A DNA stretch of 64,000 nucleotides from Sarcomyxa edulis. Its lineage: Eukaryota > Basidiomycota > Agaricomycetes > Agaricales > Mycenaceae. A model generated the notes under the pieces. That model saw only the letters and a list, made by a program, of their open reading frames with translations, ran no database searches and had not been told where the DNA came from. Shown piece by piece: positions 1 through 12,055 of the stretch. The stretch covers positions 1,550,001 to 1,614,000 of the forward strand of contig QUOL01000001.1 in NCBI GenBank assembly GCA_009761415.1, in the 5' to 3' direction. Each line of letters begins with the position of its first letter. The stretch's first letter is position 1. The translations under genes and the position numbers were made by a program.

Positions 1-1353
1 CGCACGACACTACACCTCCCAGCGTCCAACCCCGCAGCAATAACGCGCAAAACGACATCTTTACTAGTAAAGATACCGACGATCCTCGAGTTATTGGCCG
101 ATGCGGGGAGGCCCGGAGTAGCCGCCTCCATGACACACACAGCAGTAGTCCGCCTTTCCTTCATGAGTTTGGCGACCTCCCTGACGGTGGTTTTGGGACC
201 GACGGTGGCTGGGTTCATGTGCGTGTCCATGACGGTTGTCAAGTCTGGGAGTGCGGTTTTCTCGCGAAGCCTTTCGGCCCAGGCTAGTAGGGCAGCTGCT
301 TGAGGGTTAGACCCTACGGAGCCGCCTAATTCGGACTGCACGCCAGCCATGGCGCTGAAGAGCTGCTCAGAAGCAGCAGAGCTACGCTCGACTTTGCCGA
401 GTGCTTCGTGGAAGACTTTTGTGATATCCAAAAGTCCAACGACGTTACCGTCTTCGTTACAGACGGGCTAATAGAAAACTCATAAGACAAAGAATGATAA
501 AGTTTTGGTAGTGATTTTGCGTACCAAATGCCTGAAATGTCTAGAGACCATCAGTTGCAGAGCCTCAGTTGCACTGGTAGTATCGCGAGTGACCATAGGG
601 TTCCGCGTCATAATCTGGTGGACAGGCGTGGTATGAGGATCGAGGCCTTCTGCCGTCACCTGATAAGATAACCAACATTCAATACACAACTTCAGTGAGC
701 TACAAGCAGAACCTAGCACACACTCGATAAGCCATATCTTTTGCAGTAAATATACCGCTCAAGCCTTCCTCATCGTCCACGACAAGAACACAATCAGTCC
801 TCTTTGCCGCGCAAAGTTGACTGGCTTCGGCAACGGTAATGTTCTCTGGGACGGTCAGAGCCGGGGAGGGCTTCAAAGCAGCGACTGTGCCCTTTGCTGC
901 AAGAGTCTTGCTTCCGCGTTTGGTTCCGCGTTGGCTGTTAGTAGTCGATATCGTCCGCTTTCGCGAGAGTTCCCCTTCGATTTTTTTGCGGATTGCCTGG
1001 GGGCGAAGATCAGATTAGTATCAATTCCGTAACGTACATTACTTGCAGAAAAACATGAGAGACAACGTGTGAAACCACAGAAAAAAGCATGAAGCTAGTC
1101 AGTTGTGAATCGATGCAGAAGAACCTACCTCATCTCTTTTGGACTGCTTCTTCCTAGTCTCAGAAACGAGTTGAAAACCTGATAGTGTAGACATGGGGGC
1201 ACCAGTGGACGCGTTTGAGCGTGTATTCTGGCGGGATTGGGTAGGTAATGGAGAAGAAGCTCTGTCAGGGAATGGAATTGGAGAAGTAGCTCCGCCGCTC
1301 CTTGAGTTTGAGGGAGAAAGATTGTGTGTGGCCGGAACAGGGATACGGGACAT
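1..1353 (-). CDS. CBS-domain protein (probable CBS/PB1 type), 3' end outside window
   Basis: The gene reads leftward and continues past base 1. The chosen start is the ATG at 1353 (MSRIPVPATHN). The N-terminus is Ser/Pro/Thr-rich and disordered, followed by a basic stretch and then CBS repeats. Readable CBS segments are AALKPSPALTVPENITVAEA, CVLVVDDEEGLSGIFTAKDM, DPHTTPVHQIMTRNPMVTRD, SRHFRHLPVCNEDGNVVGLL and IVGIFTSKDVVLRVIAAG. The frame is joined across introns, for example AYR to VTAEGLDP over a gtgtgt...cag intron near 661-730. CBS pairs usually bind adenosine ligands. Fungal proteins with this layout (S. pombe Mug70 type) carry four CBS repeats and a C-terminal PB1 domain. The PB1 part would lie off the window, so that name is inference. 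The CBS assignment is firm, but the cellular role is not known. Confidence 0.85.
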
Positions 1354-1489
1354 CCAATCCAAAGAAACTTTTGAAATCCGTTCACGGCCGTTAGCGCGTA
1401 AGAATTGCGGGGTCTAGCAAGTTGGGCGTATTTGGATCCAGTGGCAGCACAAAATTATCATATAGGTACACCATGACTATATAGCAGGA

Positions 1490-1888
1490 CTACTTGGTCT
1501 TTATCTTCCCCTTGACATCCTGGATCTGTCCCTTGACCTGGCCCTTGACGTTCTTGACGTTGGCTTCCACCTGCTGTCTGTGGGTGTACACGTAGTAGCC
1601 ACCTCCGATAACGAGTATAGCGATGATATTGGCTGCGTAATGATCAGTATCGTAATGGACAATCATACTTGACCCGGACGTACCTGCAACGAAACCGAAA
1701 ACACCCTGGAATACATCCAAAGCTAGCTTCAAAGTGCTCTGTCCGAGTATCAAGACACTCCCGCAAATGTCTTGGCCCAAGGCTAGTATGGCCATCAGGA
1801 CGGCTGATACTGAATTTACGAGCGACGCAGTGATGCCGCTGAGGGACTGGAGGAAGTGACCAAAGGATGCGGATACAGTAGGTGCCAT
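1490..1888 (-). CDS. Small hydrophobic protein, unknown function
   Basis: The ATG at 1888 opens MAPTVSASFGHFLQSLSG. One intron (gtacgtcc...acgcag, about 1632-1681) is removed, giving a protein of about 115 residues. The middle is hydrophobic, with repeated small and aliphatic residues (ASLVNSVSAVLMAILALGQ) and a second segment NIIAILVIGGGYYVYTHRQ. The tail is strongly basic and looks helical, with a KGQVKGQIQDVKGKIK pattern at about 3-4 residue spacing. This suggests a small membrane protein with a cytosolic amphipathic or coiled tail. I do not recognise the family. The coding call rests on the clean frame, the splice and the biased composition. Confidence 0.65.
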   Translation of the reverse strand: MAPTVSASFGHFLQSLSGITASLVNSVSAVLMAILALGQDICGSVLILGQSTLKLALDVFQGVFGFVAGTSGSSMIVHYDTDHYAANIIAILVIGGGYYVYTHRQQVEANVKNVKGQVKGQIQDVKGKIKTK

Positions 1889-2166
1889 GGTTGTTTTGTG
1901 GGACGAGCTCAACGTCGAGAACGGGTATATATACGATGTCGAGCCCCCACGTCATGGCTGCTCATAGGAGTCGTCGCAGCGGATGTCTTACAATTGTCTC
2001 CTGTCGTCATTCAGTTGGAGCCACCGGATGCATACACCATTATTTAACAAATATTAGCTATAGTCTATGTTGAAGCTATAGACCAACCAATTCAACATAG
2101 CAGCATGTCCCAAATTTGCCGTCCAACTCGAGGACAATGCACCTTCCAATGCCAGTGCCTCTTCCT

Positions 2167-3324
2167 TCATCCCCGACGAGGAGGAGCAGCGCCAGCAGGG
2201 TTCTGAACGATCACACTCCCGACCCATTTTGAGAGCAACATCTGGAACTTGTCCCACACCTGTCCAACCATAGGAGGTGTTCCTTCCTTGTGAGCGTATT
2301 TCGTAATGTACGTGTTCGTGGTCGCGATAGCTTCGCGCGTGAATGCCGATTGATAGTATCGTTGGCGCAAGAAGCTCGCGTAGATGATAGGAGAAAGTAA
2401 CGAGTTCTGGAACGTGACTGCCCCGACGATGATGCGGACGAGGATGACGAGTTCGATGTACGCGACGACTCTCATAGCGGTATCGTAGTTGGCTGAAACA
2501 TATCGTTAGAAATTTGCGTGGATAGAAAAACTGCAAGCTTACTTTTGACCCACACCTGTAGCTTCTTCGCGAGAGGATGCGGCTGAGGGGGCCCTCCCGC
2601 AGTAGTAGGAGGTCCAGTTGGGAGGAATTGAGGCATCAACGTCGTACGGGTGAACGTGAGGGCGTGGAACAGAGAGAATATCATATAGGGCAATAAGGTA
2701 ACTGTTGGAGATAGCATGAGCGAGGATCCAGAGTGACTCGTGTTAGACACACACCAGCGATTGGCGAGGACGTCCACCAGAAGAAAGCAAGGAGAAGGTA
2801 TTGGACATTCTGATATTTTCGTGTCAGGGAAAATCGTTTGTAGAGTCGAAAAGCTCTCACCTCGTCAAGAAGGGCGCGTCGCACATAAGCAGCGTTAGGT
2901 TGAGGTGTCTATAGGTCGTTGAGCCATTGCGTTACGTCACAGTCAAAATTTCCACTCACCCCCAAAGACTTTCTGTGATAAGGATGTTCAGAACCTAGCC
3001 ACAGAGCCTCATAAAAGAGAACGTATAACTCACTGGCAAACGATAGCATAGCTGGCGAGTGCGCCAGTAAAACTTGCTGAAGGAGCAACGTCATCCTGTC
3101 AATACTTCTCCTGTGGAATAGGAGCGTGATGGACGTACCTTTATACCACCATGGGCTCGCGTGGAACGTAATGGCCGCGAAAAGATAACGAATCGACGAG
3201 ACGAGCAGGATGAAGTGACCTGAAGCCCAGAGATAATGCTGCGTGTTGTGGCGAACAGTGAGTTTCCGGGCGAAATAGGGTGGCAAATGGTAGGAAAAGG
3301 AGAACGTACCTGGGTAGTAGCCAT
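2167..3324 (-). CDS. TMEM33/Pom33 family ER and nuclear-envelope protein
   Basis: The ATG at 3324 starts MATTQ, which splices to HYLWASGHFILLVSS. Later exons read RRALLDENVQYLLLAFFWW, LPYMIFSLFHALTFTRTTL, LVILVRIIVGAVTFQNSLL, YASFLRQRYYQSAFTREA and a PPRRG tail, in all about 260 residues. The order of hydrophobic segments and the SPIIYASFLRQRYYQS block match the TMEM33/Pom33/Tts1 family. Those proteins are multi-pass and sit in the ER and nuclear envelope, where they help shape membranes and distribute nuclear pores. There are at least six short introns. The family call is from recognised motifs; the precise role in this fungus is inferred from it. Confidence 0.82.
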
Positions 3325-3548
3325 ATCTAGAACTGGATATATAGAGTGAGACTCGACCTGGAAAGAATGCGATTGCAAGGGAGGAGGAGGAGATGGTTCT
3401 GATTTAAGGTTCCGTGAAACAGAGCCAATGACACGTTTTAATTTTGCTGAGGTAACACACCACGTGCACTCAACGCGTCCTCCCTCGAGGAAAACATCCA
3501 GAAAACATCCAAATAAAATCATGACACGACACGACTAGCTACAAATGA

Positions 3549-5513
3549 CTATCTACTCCACTGGGATCCACCGGCTGCAGCTTTCTGTCGGTCTTTACCC
3601 TTTTTATAGATCTCCTTGTCCACTTTCTTTTGGCCAAGAGTCTCAACCCTTCTCTCCTTTCCGTCTCTCCGTCGTACAGGTTTCTCCACATCCTCTTCCA
3701 CCGCATTAGCACCTGTCGCCGCCTCCACACCTTCACCTGTGATCACTTCTTCCATGTGTACATCGGCATCCTCTCTCGGTCGTTTCCGTCCAGTTTTTGG
3801 GGCTGTACTGCTGGCAGTGCCGATGTTCACGTTGACACGAGGAGGCACCGAGAACCCAAATGCCTTGCCGACTTTCGCGAGGTCAAGTGCATTGACATCA
3901 AATATCTTTTTCAGCGAATACGACGCGTACGCCTGGAGATATGATCGGAATCCGTCTTTTGCCGATTGAGACAGATAGTAATTCTTCTGCAGCAGCTTCT
4001 CCAACTACAAATAACATTGTTAGCATCTGTGATTTAGACGATAATAGATATGATAGACGTACTTGACTCTGAACGTTGGCAATCCGATTCGATGGGAAGC
4101 TGAATTCATTGAGAGGCACCTTGGCCTCCTTCAAATACCGAAGGAACCCTAGCTCGCTTTCCAGAAGGAATAACAGACTTTTACCGACCTTGCCTGCTCT
4201 GGCTGTACGGCCCACGCGGTGAATATAGTCACGGGGATCATCTGGCGGGTCGAACTGTATGATCCAATCTACACGAGGGATATCTAGACCACGAGCAGCG
4301 ACATCAGTACAAAAGAGGATGCCTGTCTCGGCATTGATGAATTCGAAGAAGGTGTTGGTGCGTTTTTGTTGTTTTTGTTTGCCCTGCAGTGATTATGAGT
4401 AATGATACACATACTGGCAACAAATGTGACGTACGTGCAAGTCTAGGACTGGGACGTCAATGTAGTTCATCAATTCCGCGTGGTATTTCACGGAATTACA
4501 ACTGGAGAAGAAGACGATGATTTTTTTGCGTAGGTTTTTCTTCAGGAACGTGTACAGGAGAAGGAATCGCATATCTGATGAACAGACAACGTATCCTTGG
4601 GATAACGTTGAGACGGTGCTGGTAGCCTCTTCTTTGTCGACATCGATGTATACGGGTCCTGGACGTAGCGAAATCCGAGCGAGATCCGCTACTTTAGTTG
4701 TTTGTGTCGCTGAGAACAGCATTGTTTGTCGGTCCACTAATCTGTGGTTTTAGCAATTGATCAGAAATGATTGAAGTCGCAACGAACCGTTAGGTAGTAT
4801 TGAGATGATTCTCTTCATTTCTTCCTCGAACCCAACCTCCAATATCCGATCCGCCTCGTCGATGATCAGTGCTTTTAGATTCCGGAACACAAATCCTTTC
4901 GTATTCTAAGAAATTGAATCAGACTGCTTCGAACGCATTGAATCTGGATGAAAGGAAAATAAAACATACTTGAAGATGATCCAATAACCGCCCTGGCGTC
5001 GCTACTAGAAGGTTAACACCCTTGAGCAGCTTTTCCGACTCTGCTCTCATATTAGCCCCTCCCATCACGATCCCAAACGTCTGTGAATGATGTTGCATCA
5101 AGTCTTTCGCAACACCAAAAATTTGTAGAGCGAGTTCTCGAGTAGGTGAGACGATCACAATTCCAGTTCCTATACAAATTAATATAGTAAGCCTACGCTG
5201 GAAGAGAGCTGCAGTGGATGAATAAATGTAACACACCATTCATAGGCTTAAATTTCAGTCTGTGCAGTAATTCAACTGCAGGTATCAGGAACGCAAGAGT
5301 CTTGCCAGACCCCGTTCTTGCAGCACCCAATACGTCCTTTCCGGCTAGTAGTAATGGAATAGATTTTGATTGTACGGGCGTCATGGTAGAGAACCCCATA
5401 TCTTGGAGAGCCCTGTTAGTTTGGTCCGAGAGTTCCAGAGCAGAGAATGGCATTCTTCCTGGGACAGTGTCATTTGGCACCGCAGAGGGTACTGAGATAC
5501 CATCGGTAGTCAT
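3549..5513 (-). CDS. HAS1: DEAD-box ATP-dependent RNA helicase Has1
   Basis: The ATG is at 5513 ([12 protein letters not shown]) and the product is about 600 residues. All DEAD-box motifs are visible: Q motif [14 protein letters not shown], motif [10 protein letters not shown], Ia [10 protein letters not shown], Ib [16 protein letters not shown] in [18 protein letters not shown] in [41 protein letters not shown] and [17 protein letters not shown]. The block [18 protein letters not shown] and the region with [20 protein letters not shown] are specific to Has1. The C-terminus is a basic, Lys/Arg-rich nucleolar-type tail. Has1 is needed for 40S and 60S subunit assembly. It is divergent from the peptidyl-tRNA hydrolase gene, with 144 bp between the two ATGs. 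Confidence 0.96.
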
Positions 5514-5657
5514 GTTGGTAGTAATGTAAGATGAAGACTAAGGGCCGCTGATGGGCAGGATGGAGAGAGAGGTCGAGAAAGGCTTGGAGAGGTAACTGCA
5601 AATAAATCTCGAAGCAGCTGAAAGAGGCAGAAAAGTTTCGGAATTTGCCGACGCACC

Positions 5658-6649
5658 ATGCCCTCAACGAAGTCGATGGTCTCTCAGAGTTCGTCTACGC
5701 TTGTCCTCTCTCTTCTTCGCTATTCTTATGTTTCTCGATAGTAATAACGGCTGCAGCTATCAGCTTGACTTCTCTGGCTATTGGATATCAATTGGGCTCG
5801 CGTAGTCTCGGGGTCGGGCATACAAATAACTCGGCGGAAACACCAATCGATTCTGCGTCTACAAAACCCACCATATCTCAGGCGGAGGAAGAGAGTGCAT
5901 CTGGAAGCGAAGACGAAGACGAAGACGATGATGATACCCTTGCTGATGGAGACCTCTCTGCCATAACAGCCGGCTTCATGGAACCTTGCAAACTCGTATG
6001 TCGCACCTCATTACATCAGACTATCTACTAATCGAAATTCACCGAAGGTCCTCATAGTAAGGACAGATCTACAAATGTCCCCTGGAAAAATATCTGCTCA
6101 GTGAGTCTATTCCGTCATAATACAGGATCTGATCCTGATGATCTTAGGTGTGGGTGAGTAAATCATGCCTCTAGAGATTACAAATGCGTAGATTGACGAC
6201 GGACTGCAGCCACGCAACACTAGCTTGTTATAAAGCATTAGTGAAGAAGAATCCCACGGTGAATCCCGTGTCCCTACATTCGCTAGTTTCAATTCTCTGA
6301 CCCACATCCCAATAAAGCTTGTTCAACACTGGGAGAGAACAGGGTGCGTGAGCCCTTCAACGTATCTTTGTTATTACTAGAATTCTTCTAGTCAAGCAAA
6401 AATTGCCCTGAAAGCCTCTTCCGAAGATCAGCTGCTCGAACTAGAGGCTATCGCAAAAAGCCTCAATCTCTGTGCTCGGTCAATACACGACGCGTCAGTT
6501 CTTACCCCCCGATGTTGTGAATTTTGTCTGACTATTCTGCTTTCAGAGGGCGGACCGAGGTCGCGGCGGGATCGCGGACAGTTCTTGGAATAGGCCCTGC
6601 GCCAGTCGCGTTGATCAATCAGGTCACAGGAAAACTGCGTCTGCTTTGA
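5658..6649 (+). CDS. PTH2: Peptidyl-tRNA hydrolase 2 (PTH2), membrane-anchored
   Basis: PTH2 frees tRNA from prematurely released peptidyl-tRNA. The catalytic domain is assembled from short exons: [75 protein letters not shown], then [20 protein letters not shown]. It ends in [11 protein letters not shown]. The frame holding the hydrophobic segment has no ATG. The ATG at 5658 joins it only if a 53-base intron (5689-5741, gttcgt...gatag) is removed, giving [10 protein letters not shown] followed by [16 protein letters not shown]. That yields an N-terminal membrane anchor like that of other eukaryotic PTH2 proteins. An acidic Glu/Asp linker follows. The N-terminal intron is my inference; the domain itself is clear. 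Confidence 0.9.
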
Positions 6650-6795
6650 TCTATCTGGAACTTCAATCTTTACTCGATGCGAGTCGTCTCCTGTTTCAAA
6701 TGTACGCTGCCCTCTACATGTGGATAGACGTTACAAATGGATGATAATACAAATGTGATACAAAAACTACAATGGTATTGGAACGGTCAAGAAGC

Positions 6796-7405
6796 TCAAA
6801 GGTCTCTTCTTCTTCTCCTTCTGGCCAAACCGCTCGTTCCCAATCCTCCCCCGCCGGCATTGTCTACAACAGTCATGATGTTGTCAGTAGGTATCTCGAT
6901 TGATTGAAGAACGCGCTTACCAGAAAACAGATCTATAAGTGCTGGGGCGGTATCCTCGATGATGGATCCGCCAGGCGACGATCCACCGGCTCCGGTGAAT
7001 GCATCCCCAAGCATCCCGCTTCCGGTCTTGACATGATGTTCGATCCTGCATCCACGACATACCAGCCCTCCTACTCCTTCACCCGCCGGTCCTGAGGTTC
7101 CAAGACCACCATTTCCAGCGTTGCCTGTATAGTATAAAAGCGATAAGCAATGTGACTTTAACTAGATGAACGCGTTGCTTACCAGAGCCGAGGGATAGGA
7201 GGGATCCCGTCCCGAGTATACCCCCGAGTAGCCCATCGTTGTCGTGCAAGCCTGCGAGGTGAGTGATGTTCCCTCCTGGAGATGAACCACCTGCACCGGA
7301 ATAATCGCTGGGGGGCTCGTCGGCCTGGGGGAGAGGGCGGGTAGAGACAACGTTGAGATTGAGGGCGGCGAGGATGAGAGAGAGAATGAGAGAGTAAGAG
7401 TTCAT
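6796..7405 (-). CDS. Small secreted Gly/Ser-rich protein with two internal repeats
   Basis: The ATG at 7405 begins a signal peptide (MNSYSLILSLILAALNLNVV). The mature part holds two modules. Each opens with GAGGSSPGG and closes with NAG(N/G)GGLGTSG. A phase-1 intron interrupts both just before the NAG block, and the two donors are alike (gtaagcaacgcgttc and gtaagcgcgttc). The protein ends in ARRRRRRDL. The two introns are about 7126-7180 and 6867-6919. No catalytic motif or Cys framework is visible, only a CRGC pair between the modules. It could be a cell-surface or matrix protein. I do not recognise a family. Confidence 0.72.
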
Positions 7406-7798
7406 GATAGTAATGAGGAGGGAGGGAGTGGTGATAGATAGGATGTTAGTGTGGTTGTGGTAGGGAAGAGAAAGGGCCTTGAGATGGAAAATCAGATGCA
7501 GGCTGACTTTAAGCTGGCGGGATGAAATTGACAGTTGTTTGACCGCGACGCGTCAAGACGTGACTTAGAACGTGACCTTGATAATTATATTGGAATTTCC
7601 ATCAATTTCCACCGCTCCAGACGCTCCACCACTATACTGGTTACCACTGGCACTAAAAAGTAGGTAGACGCCGCCTCCATCGACGTCGTTAACGCGTCAC
7701 TCTTTTTACTTTGCATGAACAAGTTTCGGTGCGCGAAAAGCTCGTACAAGTACTCCTAATCATTCCCACTATCGAGCAATCCCCTTTCACTCTTGACC

Positions 7799-8738
7799 AT
7801 GACTAGTCTTTCTGTAGCTCGCGCGTACCAGCACTCCTTTGATGCCCATCCTAACACCACTCTCGCCTTCACCGGAGGGGCTCTTAATGCCCTAGGAGAC
7901 GTCGTAGCCCAGGCTTCTCAAAAAATTGTACGTGCTTATCATCTTATTTTGACTTTCAAACTTAAAGGCTATCTAGTTTGGGACTAAAGAACACGAAGAC
8001 CCCATTAAGTACGACTTCCTCAGAACCTTTCGTTTCTTCTGCTTTGGCTTCACCATAAGTCAGTCGTACTGTAATGTTGGTGCAAACAGCTGCTGACTGT
8101 ATCATAGGTCCATTCATCGGGCGATGGAACACATTTCTGGAACACCGTTTCCCATTGCGGCCTATAAACGGTACCGGTAAAGTGAGTATCGCTGCTCTAG
8201 CGAGAAGAGTTGGCTGTGATCAGTTGATTGTAGCACCTATCGGGGTAAGTTTCTCATTCTTTCTCCTATTGCCTGGTAGGCTCATAACAAGGCGGCCAGC
8301 TCGCTGTCTTCCTTGGCTCCATGGGTATTATGGAAGGACGTAGTGCCCCTCAAATTAAAGAGAAATACGCAGATCTCTTCAAACCAGCCCTCTTGACAAA
8401 TTGGCAAGTGTGGCCCATTGCCCAGGTGAGCTGCGTTCATGTCTCGTTACCGTCAACCCCTTCTGATTGTCCTGCAGCTCATAAACTTTCGGTGAGGAAG
8501 TCGGTATGTTCATGACAGAGCTCACCACTTATCGAGCACTGCCCTAGTTACATGCCTCTACCCTATCGAGTCCCTTTCCAGTCGAGCTGCGGTGTATTTT
8601 GGACACTGTATTTGTCTATCCTCAATTCCAGGTATGTCTGCTTCTTTCGAGACTGAAACGGATGTTTTGACCGCTTCCTACTGCAGTGAGGATCAAAAAC
8701 AAGATAAAGCCCAAGCCATGCGTCGCACCTTGGGCTGA
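7799..8738 (+). CDS. Mpv17/PMP22/Sym1 family inner-membrane protein
   Basis: The ATG at 7799 (MTSLSVARAYQHSFDAHP) follows a CT-rich leader. Exons read TTLAFTGGALNALGDVVAQ, FGTKEHEDPIKYDFLRTFRF, FIGRWNTFLEHRFPL, RVGCDQLIVAPIG, LGSMGIMEGRSAPQIKEKY, KPALLTNWQVWPIAQ, LINFRFVPLPYRVPFQSS and FWTLYLSILNS. The pattern W-x-VWP-x-x-Q followed by NF-x-x-VP-x-x-YR is the family signature. These four-helix membrane proteins sit in mitochondria (Sym1, Mpv17) or peroxisomes (PMP22). Sym1 is linked to stress tolerance and metabolite passage. Which organelle applies here is not shown by the sequence. The end is convergent with UTP4. Confidence 0.92.
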
Positions 8739-8929
8739 ACTATCTTGCTAGAAAAAACATCTGGGACGCTTTGTGACCTCATCCTACTTTCATCATTCTT
8801 TTTAATCTTGACATTACCAACACCTTGTAGCTTCTAGTGTATTCCATTTTACTCTTATTATTACCACTGTTATCTCTCACATTGTACATAGAATCGAGAT
8901 AACGCAGCTTGAAATTATAATAGATTAAA

Positions 8930-11896
8930 TCATGATGCACCATACTTGTGCTTGAAGTACGCAGGTGGCAAGCCCGCAAGCACATCAACCAGCGGTCGCT
9001 CTACCACGACCAATTCACCTGCACCCACAAAGTCAACATACAGGATAGGTCGATACTGCGTGATCATTTTGAAGTCTCGCGACTGGTGCTCGTCCGACTG
9101 CAAAGAGGGCTCGAGCTTTTCGACTTCAGGACTGAGCAGAGCAGCGAGTTTCTGACTCTCCCTTCGTCGTTTCTTGCTCAATCCCGTTCCGGAATCCGCC
9201 TCTGGGAATCTGACTTTGCATATCCAGGTCGAGCCCCATAGAAGAACGTATCGCAGGTTTTCTGGCGTTTCCTTGTTGGCAGGATCAAAGGCGATGCCCA
9301 GGACGGGATCGTGAGCTTGCGTTAATCGTTTTGGGAGGTTGTGGCATAATTCTTTAGACCAAGCTGGGAATTGACGGGATTCGACGTCGTAAATTTGGAG
9401 GGTGTTATCGGGGAAGGCCATTATGAGAGTATTCGGGTTTGTAGGATTGAAAAAGATAGCTTGTGGAGGTTGGGGGAAGGACGGCAGTACACAGTGGTGC
9501 TAAAACGAAATGAATTAGTCAAGCTGACGGGAAGCAACGTCATCAAAAAACATGACATACCTGAATCGAGTCGAGATTGAAGACGTGTGTCCGACAATGA
9601 TCGTCAGATGTGGCCACCCATTGGCCATCTGCGCTGACGGCAATCCGTAAGATATTCACGCAAAGAGGTGCTTTTGAGTCGTCCTCCTCCGAATACCGAC
9701 TAGCGTCGTCATCCGCGTCGGTCATTTCGACGTCTTCGTCTTTCTTTCGGCCCTTCGTAACACGGTCCAAGACGGTATTGCGTGTCCGATGATGGTCAAA
9801 TTTCCGGAGTACCCGAGGCTTTTCATCACTATCGGCACCAAGTTCGATGATGAGCACGTATGATGACATAGCCGTAGTCATGATTAGTTTCGAACAATCC
9901 GGGGTGAAACTGAACGCCACACCGCCCGTCGTAGCTGGGGTAGCAGGGAGATGAGCTTGCAGAATAGAAGAAAAGTCTCTTATCCGTTTAGGTTTAAGAT
10001 CGCCTTTAGCCTAAGGAAGATAGAATGTCAGTTATACGTCTGGCGAAGACAGTTCGAAACTCACATCGACATCTATTGAAAACAATTTCGTTTCATACAA
10101 GTCCGAGACGACCAACCACTTCCCGTCGTCTGAAATAGCACTAGCCACCAGATTCGTGCTAACATTAAGTTCCATATCGAGGACCTTCTCCCAGCCTCCA
10201 TTGTCTGGGATCTCCTGCGCACCATGTTCCAACGCCGCGTCCTCCGACAAGACCTGTTTCTGCTTGATCCTCCACACACTCAACCCAGTGTCTCGTATAC
10301 AAGAAACAAGCCGAGCCTGGCGAGAGACGGAGACTGCCGACGTAGATGACGGACCAGATGTATACGCCAATCGTCTGTGGTACGAATCTTCGAACGTAGA
10401 CTCCGTGCTTGTGGACAAAGGGTTGATCACTTTGACTACAGTGCTCATAGGGAGCGCTGCTGGAGTGACCACTACTGACATGTCAAGTCCACCCGAGGCT
10501 AGGACAGGAGCGATATCGAGTGGATATTGCCGTTTGTGCGATGGTGGTAGAAGGGTATATGGAGGCCAGGTTGCTAACGCACGAACATCATGAGAGTGCA
10601 TGCGCCGAGAACATGATTGAATCCATCGGCTCGATGACCGCGTAAAGGAGGAAGCAGTCGTATCTGGATTCGAAGTCTTCACGAAAGAGAATTGCGAAAT
10701 TTTCTGGTCGACGCCTGATGTATACACAGTTGTACCTTCCTAACGACAAACTAGGTTAGACCATACTGGCATGAATTCTTAAGAAATACGTACGGGACCA
10801 ATGGCCAGACAAAGGACGTCGGCACCATGCCCTTGGAAACTCTGCAATTGCGTGCAAGTCCGAGAGTCCCAGAATTTGACCATTCCCAGGGAATCTCCAG
10901 ACACGATAGTTCCATCTCTGATGAGGTACATGTGAGCTCCACGCAACAGAATTGAGTAAATTGTGAACTCACCCTAATACACCCACCGTCCATACCAGCG
11001 TCCGCTCACCGCGTACTTTGTCAGTTCCCATTCTGTCAATCACCCTCCCGGTGGAGACATCCCACTTTCTGAGACTACTATCCGAACCACCTGTAACAAG
11101 CCACGAATCACTCCAGTCGTCGTCCTCGTCGTCGCTTGAATCATCGGAATCTGCGACGTTCTGTTTTGCTGTTGTCTGTCGCGGAACTGGAGGGCCCCAA
11201 GCGATGCTCAACACTCGGCATTTGACTCTGTCGAATCGACGGTAATGTGTGAGGGTATCGTGTGCCAGGGATAGAAGACGGACAGTCCCGTCCTCGCATC
11301 CTAGGGCAAGTAAACTGGATGAAGGATTGCTTGCAATAGACCATATAGATCCTCCTTGCGAGCTTATTGTTCGCTACAAGTCATAATTTAAGTTACGGAG
11401 AGAGAAAGCAATCGGCAGTTCCACGCACTCGAATGCAGCCTCGTTCCAGATCCCATTCCAGGAGTTCATTACCACCACCTGAACTGAACAGTCGGAGATC
11501 AGAGCATGTAGGAACATCGTCTTGATCTAATTGTTCAGGGTGGCGGATCACGAATGCGAGGGAATCCACTTTAGATGGAAATGGTCCAGACAACGTCTAG
11601 TATCGATAATTAGAGCTAGCTGGTGAACGAATGCGAGTGTAAAATACCTTTCTGACAACCCAAGCCTGTGACGACTGTGTCTCATGTTCAGCACCAACCC
11701 ACTCGCAGAGGTCAATGTTCCCATTAGCATGTCCGACGGCAAGTGTACCAAATTTCAGTGGTTTCTGGCCCGAGGTGGACTTTTTGCCCTTCACCGAAGG
11801 AAGGGGTAATGGGGGGAATGCAAGAGCAGTAATGGCAGATGGGGTAAAGTCGACGAATCTGCATCGATGTACGGCGAGTGTGGTTTGTTCGCCCAT
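8930..11896 (-). CDS. UTP4: U3 snoRNP / t-UTP WD40 protein Utp4 (cirhin)
   Basis: The ATG is at 11896 (MGEQTTLAVHRCRFVDF). About 850 residues are spread over roughly nine exons. WD40 units are visible along the whole length: FGTLAVGHANGNIDLCEW, FSSGGGNELLEWDLERG, LALGCEDGTVRLLSL, WLVTGGSDSSLRKWDVSTGR, GTIVSGDSLGMVKFWDSRT, LASGGLDMSVVV, ISDDGKWLVVSDLYETKLFS and IMAFPDNTLQIYDVESRQF. Acidic inserts occur (DDSSDDEDDDWSDSW). The N-terminal VHRCRFVDFTPSAITALAF and the overall order match Utp4, a t-UTP subunit needed for rDNA transcription and early 18S processing. It is divergent from TIM10 with about 160 bp between the ATGs. Confidence 0.93.
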
Positions 11897-12055
11897 TGTT
11901 TTATGGTGAGGTCGTCGACGAGCAATCGACGAGATCGCGTCGGTTAACTTTTTTTTCTTTCCTGATCGGGCGGGTCAAGTCGAAGCGTGACTTCATCTTC
12001 ACCACCTCAACACCTCCCTAATTTCTATCTTCTACCCTCTTATTCACTATCAATC

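Noticed and set aside
5645..5657. Start of PTH2 at a TTG codon giving a continuous frame
   Set aside because: There is no ATG in that frame. A short intron from the ATG at 5658 gives a sensible membrane anchor.
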